Below, in pieces: positions 36,501-48,100 of a DNA stretch of 64,000 bases (the stretch's first letter is position 1; every line of letters begins with the position of its first letter). The stretch comes from Norana najaformis (lineage: Eukaryota > Annelida > Clitellata > Crassiclitellata > Hormogastridae), in NCBI GenBank assembly GCA_964023275.1, contig OZ029921.1, forward strand, positions 17,768,204 through 17,832,203, written 5' to 3'. A program made the position numbers and the translations under genes. The notes beneath the pieces are model-generated. The model had not been told where the DNA came from. It saw nothing but the letters and a program-made list of their open reading frames with translations, and did no database searches.

Positions 36501-39164
36501 CCATCCAGACATATTCTGCTACATTTGTGGGGAATACACACTAAAAGCAAACAGGAAACCGATTTCTGAGTTTGTAAAAAGAGCATATGTAGGTTATTTT
36601 GGTGTCAAACTTGGAGATCAAGATAAGCAATGGGCTCCTCATACAGTATGCAAAACTTGTATTGAACAATTGCGCCACTGGACAATTGGAAAGAGAAGCT
36701 GCCTGAAATTTGGTGTACCGATGGTTTGGAGGGAACAGATAAACCACTTCGACGACTGTTACTTTTGTATGGTTAATATCATAGGCATCAATCGAAATAA
36801 TCGTCACAAGTTGTCTTACCCTGATATACCTTCAGCCAGGAGACCTGTTCCGCATTCGGATATTGTACCAGTTCCACCTTTTCGCGAACTACCTCAGCTC
36901 TCAGACGATGAGACTTGCATGTCCAATATCGGACAAGATGATGAAAGTGAAGAAAGTGGGGGCAGTGATAGTGATTTCCAATCAACTTCACACAGTGAAC
37001 GTTTTGACCAAAAAGAGTTGAGTGATCTGATCAGGGACTTACATCTTTCCAAAGAGTCCTCTGAATTGCTTGTGTCCAGACTAAAGGAAAAGAATGCACT
37101 TCAGCCTGGAACGAAAATTACAATTTATAGAAACAGAGAAAAGGATTTGCTGCCATTCTTTACCGAAGACAACAACCTAGTATTCTGTAATGACATCAGC
37201 AACTTATTGAAGAAAATTGGTCTGTCGGATTACAGCCCAGATGAGTGGCGTCTTTTTATCGACAGTTCAAAACGTAGTCTGAAATGTGTGCTTTTAAATA
37301 ACGGCAACAAATTTGGTTCTATTCCAATCGGTCACTCCACCAGGATGAAAGAAGAGTACAATGCCATCTCTTTAGTACTGGAAAAGATAAAATACAAAGA
37401 ACATCAATGGGTAATTTGTGTAGACTTGAAGATGGTAAATTTCCTCCTTGGTCAACAAAGTGGCTACACAAAGTATCCCTGCTTTTTGTGTCTTTGGGAC
37501 AGTAGAGCCAAGCATGACCATTGGACAAGAAAAGATTGGCCTTCGAGGAAAGACATGGTGGTTGGAGCTCAAAATGTAATCAAGGAATCTTTGGTGGCAC
37601 GAGATAGGATCATACTGCCACCACTACATATAAAGCTAGGCCTGATGAAACAATTTGTCAGGGCTTTGAATAAAGAAGGTTCATGCTTCGAATACATAGT
37701 ACACAAGTTACCAGGAATTACAATGGAAAAATTGAAGGCTGGAATCTTCGATGGTCCACAGATCAGGCAACTTATGAATGACCCACTTTTCATACCATCA
37801 ATGAATGAAATCGAATCTTGTGCCTGGTCTTCCTTTGTTCTTGTAACTAAAAATTTTCTTGGCAACAAGAAGGCAGACAATTATGCACAACTAGTAGAGG
37901 ATATGCTTCTTCATTTCAACAAGCTTGGCTGCAACATGAGCATTAAAGTCCATTATCTCCACAGTCACTTAGATCGCTTTCCAGAGAATCTTGGTGACTT
38001 CAGCGAAGAGCAAGGTGAAAGATTTCACCAAGACATCAAAACAATGGAAAATCGATATCAAGGAAGATGGGATGCACACATGATGGCAGACTATTGCTGG
38101 AATATTATGCGCGATTGTTCCGGCAGATGCCACACTCGGAAATCGTACAAAAGGAGCTTCTTCGGTGTCGAATGACTTGAAATTTTTATAACAAACTTTT
38201 TCTGTTTGGTATCATATAAGTACAGTTTCAGGTACTACCATTTTCTTTTAAGTATTTGTATTATTATGTTTATTTAGTGTATCACATAATAAATTGAGCA
38301 CTACATAATTATAGCTATAGCCTTATGTTTTATGGGCGAGCAGAGGCAAGGACTGGTATATGGCATAATGTTCTATATCTCGAAAACTAGACCTGCTGGG
38401 AGAAAACTGGTGCCTTTTCTGGAATCAGCAGGTCAAATATACCCAGAAACAGTTCTAACATTTGAGGCAACAAATTATGTGTTGGCCAGTGTTATGCTAC
38501 TGCTTTGAGTGACACAGGCAGAAACTAACCACGAAGATATCCTGATGGGCTGTCAATAGTTTCAGTCAGTCCACCCTCCGGAATGTTCCAGATTCTGATT
38601 TTCGCATCATCACAGCCTATAATGCATTATCAGTTTAATTCACATTTTTTAGTTAATCACTTCAATAACAAAAGTTTAGCAATTCAAGTAAACACCAAAA
38701 ACCCAGTTAGATTCCAGCCTAAAGACCTGTTCAGCAAACTAATGATTCACATGATTTTGGGTGCAACTTAAGAGTTGTTGATAAGCTGATGGCAGGCTCA
38801 CTGGATTTAAGCATCATTGCCGGTTTGTACTTTAAGTGGAACATCCGGCTCAGAGTAGGAAACTCAATGCAGCAGAAGGGACAAATATGGCAAGGAAGAG
38901 AAAGACCGAAAATTAGTGACATAGACTGAGATATAGAATGAGGCAGAAAAAGAAAGAAAAACAGAACAATAGACATAAAGTGACAGGATAGAAAGGCAGA
39001 GACACAGAGAGAGACAAAGAGAAGACACAGAACAAGATATTACAGCTGATCTTACCGACAGCAAGACGATGATCGTTAAATGGATCCCATTCAAAATCTG
39101 TTACAGCGCTTCCATTCTGCACGGCAGGCAGTGTAGTGTCTGTTAAGCGGCCTCTTTTGTCTGT
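29494..39164 (-). CDS. CORO7: Coronin-7 C-terminal propeller and acidic tail (residues about 579-989)
   Basis: Ten exons. WD blades are visible as TDFEWDPFNDHRLAV, DDAKIRIWNIPEGG, KLYFVRFHPLASDVL with YDMTVRLWDL, FSWSQDGQRCATSCKDG with IRIYDPR, and RVVWTCNDNLLVVTGFDR. The extension follows: LIPYYDDDSSTLFLTGRGDG, FLPKTEVDVRKVEFARAFRL, SFTVPRTK, VEFFQDDLFPETRVTWKP. The tail has a charged helix (TDEQKKEE) and an acidic end with a single Trp (DPDEW), the feature described in coronin-7/POD1 as Arp2/3-type acidic tail. The intron between 38530 and 35598 holds the 2.6-kb DNA transposon. Confidence 0.93.
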
Positions 39165-42100
39165 CTGACCACATCAAAGCAAAACAGACCAAATAAGCCA
39201 ACAAATACGAGTGATATTACTTCCACCTAAAAAAAGGCAAAAAAATGTTGGTTTGTGCTCTTAAGTGAACTTTAACATTTCATAAAATATAGCTGCAAAA
39301 CTGAATCCTCCATTTCCAAAGAAAAAGATTCATGCCTTAATTAAAAGAAATTTAGAAATACTGACAGAATACAACTAAAAGATCAGATATATCGGATCTT
39401 TCAGATGTCATCAAGTCTTTCAGCCTCTAACATCTCTAACATGCCTCCCATAACCTCTTTCAAACCAGCACGATCCAATCCAATCTGTGCATTAAAGTCT
39501 CCCATTAAGATCTTCATATCATGCCTCAGCACCTCACCCATAACATCCTGAAGCAGTTCATAAAATCCCTCCTTTTCTTTATCATCTGCTGTATTTGTCA
39601 GCACATACACAGAACTACGGTTGTGTAAACCTTGTCTGCAGTCTTGCTATTACTACTCTGTCACTTATCAGTTCCCAACTTAGTAATGTCTCGGAGACTT
39701 CTTTACCGAAAAGAATTCCCACACCTCTGCCCTCTGGAACAGAGCATTGTTCTGCTCAACTCCAATTTTCCACTCTCCACTCATATCATTTCACTTATCC
39801 CAATTTTCCACTCTCCACTCATATCATTTCACTTATCCCAATTTTCCACTCTCCACTCATATCATTTCACTTATCCCAAGAATAAGTAAGTTGTATGTCT
39901 TCATCTCCTGTATCACCTGTGCTAGCCTTCTAGTGAAGTACAAAGATCTCATATTCCACAGCCAACTCCAGTTAAAAACCTGGTTGAAAGGAGCTGAAAT
40001 CTCTGAACTCTGACTTCCAAAAACCGTTGTCTTTTATCAAGGCTCTTTATCAAGGCTTCTGATATCGACGTTTGGTGGCCCACCATCCCTCATAAGACTG
40101 TGCAGCCTCTCCACTCTATCACCTCCACTCATCCTGCATTTAGACAAATGAAATTGTGTTGTTTCTGTTACTAAAGTTGTTTTACCCGGTTGGCTGCAAG
40201 CCCACCGCAAGTTGACTAGCTGAACCAGAGAATGGTGACTGATTACTAAAGTGACTAGAGCTGAATGCTGAGAGACTGATGATGTCTACCTGTAAAATGG
40301 CAATGAGACCACCAGCGCCACCTAGTGGCACTGCGCAGAAAGTGCAGTTGGCATGGAAGAAATTACTTTCACCCGGAATGCCTTTTGATAAGTTACGGAT
40401 GTTATCGATATTTAGACTTTTGTGCATTGGACTTCCCTGAAGATGTTTGAACTTTGACTGCCTCACACCTTTGTCAAAAACCACACAAAAAAACATGAAA
40501 ATGGAAGAAAGCAGCAAGTGAAAAAGTTTCAGCATAAATGAAAATTGGTAGAATCACTTCTCAGTGATACAAATAACACTCAAAAAGTAAACTCAAATAA
40601 TCACTTCACCAGCATTAAGAAGATTAAATCATCCGCTACAGTGTTACTGAATTATTAATCATTGCTAGCAGCAATAATCATTAAATTTTGCAAAAAATTT
40701 ATAAAAATCTGTTACAAACTTATTTAAGGAAAGTAATACTGTACTGTAGCTTTAATTCAATTATTAAAACACATATGTAGCACATGCATAGTTGCACAGC
40801 TGTAAGGTTCAAGGGTACACTTTCTACTCAAAATCTGGAAGACTGCAAGAGAAAGAACATAAGGAAAATGTTTGAGCTTTAGTTTTTTACCTGCCAGAAC
40901 TTTAGTAATTGCTCTTGTTTTGATTGGCTCCTGGTCATTTGACGCTGCTTGTCTCTCTGCTGTGGAGCTGCTATTAACGGGAGTGGATTTAACCACTCCA
41001 CCATCTCCACTTCCAGAATCGCTCCTCTTCTCAGATGAAATATTCCCTGCTTGACCTTTGACCTGTACAAACCAGTATATACTTATTTATAAGTTGCACA
41101 GTTCTGGACATTTGCAAGATTCAGAAGTGAATCTCTTATACTTGATCCTGTTTGGAACCTCATGCAGTACTCAAGTTCTTGACTTAACAACACCAGACAC
41201 TTGCAATAACATCCACATAAAGAATCTCATTGTGGCAAGGGCCAGGTCATACTGAAATGGTATTTTGCGACCAAGTACTCATCCGTGTAACTGTGTATAC
41301 GCAGACTGTGATGGGCTAAGGAAGCATTAGAACACGGTATGGTTACAAAAAAAGAGGCTACAAGATACATCGTTTACATGGACATCATTGGACTTGTACA
41401 GGCTGCCAGAAAAAAATTCTGTTTAATTCGCACTGTGATTTGGAATGGAAGCAATTTTTAAATAAGTTTGGTTGAATGATTTGTTCTGATTTTTTGTTTT
41501 CAGGTGCAATAAACACCCAGCTGCGCGTATGGAATACCGTAGGTAAATCTATTTGCCAATTTACGTGCAATAACAAACTTCATGCTTTGTTCGGGATTTA
41601 ATTCAAGCAGATAAACTAAGTTCAAGTGAATTGCAGGATATTATCGTACAGCATCAACTCATACATCATTTGCTGAATATACCTGAGTTTCCAATTCAGA
41701 TGCGGCTGGTGGTGGTTCTTGTACAGTCTTCTCCACTTCCCTAGTTTTCTCTAACTCCTTCCTCAATGGCTTAGAAGAAGCATCTTCAGACTCGTTTCCA
41801 AATTTCCGCCTCAGCAAAAGCTGGCTCTTTTTTGAAGGATCTAGGCTAACAGAGGTAATCTGAAATCAATCAATAACCCATTGAAATCAAAATAATATGC
41901 CACTGAGATCAATCAGCAAGCAATTATATCAATCAATAAGTCTCAACAACCATGCAGACTTACACTGTCTGTGTCTGTTACTAGCATCATCACAACAAAA
42001 CCAAATATCTTCTCTTTGATACTACTGTCATTAAGCTGTGGTCTACTCTTTCAACTGTATGCTTTAATTTATAACAAGTGACCACCACAGAAGAGTACAT

Positions 42101-45100
42101 ACCGGCTTGGATTCTCCGCTTAGCCATTGTGCACTGTCCACTGTAGGTGTGCCACTGAAAGTATCCGGAAAAAGATCGGAATGAAATTCTCGCAATGACT
42201 AAATAAGAAAAAGCCAAAACAACAAACTTTTTAGCAATATGAGAAGCAGATGACTGCCATGGTCAATCAAAAATAAGAACTACTACTTCCAACTGCACCA
42301 AGTGGGCCAACCAAAAGAAACCTACAGGGGCCATTTGCCCTCAGACAAAGTTCCATGATCAGTTTTCTGCCAGCCACCAACTTACATTTGTCACCTCTCA
42401 CAACTTGTGCAGATTCTGACTATTCTAAAACAAAGGCCAGAAAATGGAGACTTTGACCATTTTCAAACCGAGTGATGGCATTTCTGATAAGAAAATCTGC
42501 CAAAACAGATCATCTAAGGTTCAAACACAGAATCTGGAGAAAGCCTCAATAGTCAGTTGCAAGTACTGTTAAAGATACTACCAGTGCACAGTACTTTTAA
42601 TCATTCATACCAACATAAGTACTGCATTTTCCATGGTTTAAAAGATCATCTAACAACTACTTTTGAGTGTTTCTGATATTTTGTAACTGTGATTTTAGAT
42701 GTTCAATTATTTTATGCCAGAAATACAATTTCAGTTTCAGGCATTTGGCCAGCAAAGCCACATACAAAGAAGCATGTGTATGCCAACCTTTCTTGGAACA
42801 AAGTAAGATACTGGAATGATGGACTGTTGAGCAAGCACAAGCAAACGATTAACTTCACATTTCATAACATCCAACGCCCGCTTTGGCACAACGGCCAATC
42901 CCTTCAGCTGCTCCACTGCATCCACAGAATCTTAAAACAAAATTACATCACTGAACATAATGGACATTTACCAGCACCTTCTGTTAACATAGGTGCTCAT
43001 CTCATTCATCCAATCACTTGGAATTAACTGCCATAGGCTTTTATGTTTTCTGTACATTGCTCTACTTTGCATTAAGTCATTTACATATAAGAGAACTCAC
43101 TCTTTAAATGCAACAACATGATGCGTCTTAGAACTAATATTGTACACTTCAACAGTTCCTAAACAGAAATTTGAATACATGTATGTACGTATACCTTGTG
43201 TTTGCAGAAGTACAAACATCATCTCACATTGCTTCTTATCATGCTTTTCAGGTCTCAATTCTATGACCTTGTGTTGGTGTGTTATGAAATTTTTCCAAAT
43301 TTATTCAAGCTAGTTTCCATTGCTTCTCATTCGAATATTCAAATTCCTAGCCAGTAATCAGGTTTTTCCTCGATCGCCACCTCACAACTCTTTCTGTTAC
43401 AAAATACATCGTCTGCCTAGGATTCCTCGCTCTGTCGATGGACATATGGCATGTTAACAAAAGTATTACTTACTTACTTACTTACTTCTGTTTCAATATT
43501 TTTTCCTTTATTTCTGTCATAACTTCAGCGACTCTTTTCTAAGCAAAACAGACTAAAAGTAAGCAGAGCATATGCAAGCTCATTTGAAGAGCCAAATCAC
43601 ATGCAAAATGAAAGACAAAAAAATCAAAGTAAAAGTTAAAAACAAAACCAACATATTTACTTTCAACAAGATATGGATCTTTGTCGGCAAGTTCCAGATA
43701 ACGGATTGACATATCTCCCTTTTACACAGACAAAAAATAATGTTAGCAAAAAGATTGAACATCTTTAACAGCTACATAACATTTCAAAATTCTGTGCCCA
43801 TTTGAACAGAGCATAAAGACAATCAGCAGACTGTAAATGCATGCATTTATGAAAACAAATTCCAGATATCACATACAGCGTGGAGGAAACAGATCTACAG
43901 ATGAACAGATATACATTTAACAAAGAGAAACCCTTTTCCTGAAGAGTTACTCAACAAAAACTTGCCAAATGCATAAGTTACACTCATCTTTGAACCCAAA
44001 CTTAGGTTCAAGTTTTCACATGCCAATGAGCTTAACCATAAGATTAAAAACTTTAAGCTATCCCTTAAATTGCTGAACTAATTTCAGTTAATCTAATAAA
44101 TTATGAAGGGAAGTGAGGTTTGGATTGTGAAGGAAGGCAACTCTGCTACCAAGTCCATCCCACTGAGGTTCATTTAGGAGAGAAAAGGAAAGATGCATTA
44201 TGTCCAACAAGAGAAAGATGTTGGAGCCAAATTTCATTGAGAGCAACAATATCTACCGGATGATTCAAGATGTAATTGCAAAGAGGCGACTTATTTCAGA
44301 CTGAACAAAAGGTGGCAAAGTTAACAGTTTTAAGATGGCAGGGATCAGGGTTTAGCTCAATATCACAGTCGGCTGGATAAGGTAATATAATGAAGGATGG
44401 TGAAATAAAACCAAAGAGCTTGTTCTGACAGGGATGGGAGGCAATGCCTCAGGAGATAGAGAACACAAGTGCCAATGAACAGAAAAAGCAACAATAATAA
44501 GTACCAGTAGTGATGAGAATGATGTGTATAGTGTGACGTAAGTTTGAAACCTATAGCAACAACAGCTTGTGGAGATACTGATGTCTTGGCTCGTAAGCAT
44601 AAAAAGGAGAAACCAGCAGGAATAAACAAGGTAGATGAGGTGATCAATATAGGTAATAACAGAGGATACAACATGTTCACCAAATTGTTGGATAAAATGC
44701 AACTATGAACAGACCAAGGTTAAAACATGATAGGCCTAATTCCTTAAGTGAAATGTACAACCAGCAAGCGATATCTAACAATTTATACATGTAAGCTTAA
44801 ACACATGTTTAATAGCAATTTAACGAACTAAATCTGACACTAAACAACAAGTAGTCCCAAAACCAAACAACACGCAGAACCAATGAAGAATAGTTTCAGC
44901 CTAGCCAATTTTGTTTTTATAACACTTTGAAGATTTTTCAGAAAAAATATCATGCAAATGCTTGTTTTATTTACAATAGGTTTAAAGTATGGAGTCCTGT
45001 TAACACTAATCCACTTATAGTTATAGTTAACATTTATAGTTAACATTAATAGTTAACATTTATAGCAAATGCTAAAAGTTAAGAATGGTGTTGTGCCTTA

Positions 45101-48100
45101 CTTTGCCAGCAAGAAACAGCATAGAGGTGTCAGGATCATAAAATGGCATTAGGATTCTAAAACAAGTCAGATATTAAAATTCTAAGTAAGTCAGACATAA
45201 TGTTTTTAGAAAAAAAATTAAAATTCTAAATCAGGTTACCATCCGAATGCTAAAAGACGTCAATAGGTTTTTAAAACAAATCAAACATTACAATTCTATA
45301 CAAGTCAGTTTTTGCCTATAACGAAAACACAAAATGGCCAGAACCATGATAACAAACAAGGAGCAGCTTCTCTCCTTGTCACCAATTCTGCTGCTAGCCA
45401 CTTCCCATCTTGCCTCAATACATCCCTCCATTCCCCTTTAGTTCTTTCCATGTGATTTCCATCCATAAACATCCATAAAAGACTACAACATATACTATGT
45501 AACAAGGCAGAGGTGTTTCTGAATAAAGCAGCTGCAGAACAATGAAAAGCTTCAGCAGCAGAATGTGGTCAGAAATGGTGTTACTGTTAAAGAAACATTT
45601 CTCATTTACCCTGTGGATGAATCAAGAGATATGCTCTTGAGTGACTTGCTAAGGTTCCTTGTATCCCAAAGGAAAGCCTCTCTCACCCTTGCCTGCAAAA
45701 GAGAGCCAACAGACAACAGTCAACAGCAAAATAACATTCAAGACATAAAGAACTAATCTCCTCCTCCTCCTCCTTAAACGGTAACCATCGAAGAACATGA
45801 AGAACATTTGAACTCAAGATAACATAGAAAATTACTCTATGCACGAATGATGCTTTAGAAAATGCAAGTCTCCAGACTGAGAAGACAAGCAGGCACACGT
45901 TCTGTCGCAACAGCATCGGCAAGAAGGAAGCAAGACCAGCTCCTTCTCCGAGTCCATACAGAGCAGGGGATTTCCAGCAGTACAGTGATTACTCTATGTA
46001 TCTAAGGATGAAGGCAGCCAAGCAAGAGAGGCAGATGATTACTAAGCTAATTTTATACGACAAGATGCTCAGACACCTAGCAACCATGACAAAACCAGAA
46101 GCATTTACTATCACCTTCAATCTAGGTAAATCAAAGAGCTCTAGCAGAATACTGTTGACAGACATTACTTTAAATTCATTTATTGAGATCTCTTTATTAG
46201 AGGTAGAGAATTCATAATTTACCGAACTAAATCCAGTAGACAGGATGAGATCTTTGTCACCTAGCCACAAAACACGAGAGTCTTTGTTGTTCTGATGTCC
46301 ACTAATAGACTGTTACAGATAACAAATAAGAAAACAATCAGTTAAACCTAGAAGCAGTCACTACAGAACAGTCCATTCTCAGCTAGCTATAGCCAGTCCA
46401 TGTACCCAAACTGTGTCTTTATAGCAGTGTCTTTCTCAAGACACTCTCAAAAGCACAATATATGAAAACAACGTAAATCAAAAAGAGCCACATATGGTCT
46501 TATAAATCACATAATGTTATCGTAATAGGTTACCTGTTGTTTCTGAGCAGCTCTAACATCAAACAATCGTATGATCTTATCACGGCATGAAGTAACCATC
46601 AGCGACCCATCTCCTTTCCAGCTCAAACTCTGAATCTGATCTTCGTGATCTTTAAGTTCTAAAATATTACCACAAAAATAGACTGATTACATAGACATTT
46701 CAAATGGAACACTAGAGAAGTCAACACTAGAGAAGTCTGTTTTACAGATAGTCATATCACAAAGTGGTTCGACAAGGTCATAGGGCTCCCTAAGCAAAGC
46801 AGACTGCAGAAGTGAAGAGAAATAAAGAATTGGATTATTGCATCAAATATAATTTGAGATATTCTATGGTGCCACAGTAACGAAGCAAAAGTCATCAATG
46901 ACAGTTGCTTCTAAATAAAAATGATCTAGTACTCTACTCAGGTCAAGGATTCGAGTCTTAGCTCGTGTACTCAGACTCAGGCTATCATGGCTCAGATTCA
47001 ACTTGAAGCCCCTGGACTCAAATCTGACTCAGGTTCCAAGTCACGATTATAAAAACCAGTAATTTCATCAATAATACAGAAGAAAATAACTAATAAGCTT
47101 GCTTATGCATCTGCATTGAGTGATTCTTGTAAACCAAAGACAGTGGACAGGATAATCAATGTCTGTGTTATATGACAACTTTATCTTCCTTTATTTCATG
47201 GTGCACAAGTTTTTATTTCTTAGTAAGTATTTATTTCTAGAAATCAGAATAGTAGTTGTTATAACTAAAATTATGTTTGAGGCATCAAAGCCAACAGTTC
47301 TGGCTTATGCGAATTAAAAACTACATTACTTTCAACAATATGAAAACTGGTGCTACTAAGCATAAGGCTAGACGCATATGTTGCAGTATGAATTTGATGA
47401 TCGCTGAAAAATATGCAAGCACCTTAAATTTTACTCAGCATTTCAGCAATTTCATACAACGCAGTGAGGTTTCTACTTTTCTGCAGTTACTAAGTAAATT
47501 GTTCATGAATAAAATTAGTTAAGCTCCGTAGCTTTAGTTAAAGAGGCCCACAGAAACATATAAAAGTTTTAGTATGTGAAGTTGGCAACAAAGTTGGCTG
47601 CTTTATACTACTGGAAGATGACTTACATGATATTTTCAGATGGTTTTATCAAGTAGCTTATTTCATAATTACTCTGTGTTTTATGAAGAATAATACATGT
47701 GCTAATATCTCTGTGCTGGATAATGGGTCGCTGATGCCACTGTGGTTTTTCACATTTTTATCCAATAATGGACTAAATGAATGTGTTTCAGAAACAAATA
47801 TCACACAATAAAATGTGTAATGCATTAGGTTTGAGGCCATCAGTCTATACACAGCTGTAGGTGACAAAATAAGTAAGCAATATATACCACTTACATGTCA
47901 TGTGCAAAGAGCTGTTTTTAGGCAAAGCAATCTTGTTTATTAACATCAGTAATACGGAAGAAATAGGATGACGTTGATGAATATGACCAAAATATTATAT
48001 AACAAATACTAAGGCAGCTGTGAAAGCTGATACAGGTTAACATTCATTAATGTCACCCAATAGGTTAGACTGGCTGTAGTCACAGCTGCAGCTGGGTTAT

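Larger units (their letters stand above)
35866..38491 (+). mobile_element. Intact-looking DNA transposon, CACTGG termini, TTA duplication
   Basis: The element begins CACTGGCCAACA and ends with its inverse, TGTTGGCCAGTG apart from one base (GTGTTGGCCAGTG). It is flanked on both sides by TTA (35863-35865 and 38492-38494), a 3-bp target duplication. Long imperfect inverted repeats run about 127 bp inward on the left and 117 bp on the right. It carries one gene (36472-38175) with its own TATA box and AATAAA, all on the plus strand, opposite to coronin-7. The right end lies 38 bp from the donor of exon 38616-38530. CACTR ends and a 3-bp duplication are features of CACTA/CMC-type elements. The protein does not look like a classical CACTA Tnp2, so the superfamily is left open. 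Confidence 0.88.

Noticed and set aside
42689-43027. 112-codon plus-strand frame
   Set aside because: It is the antisense of coronin-7 exon 42930-42788 and flanking intron; the minus-strand protein is conserved.
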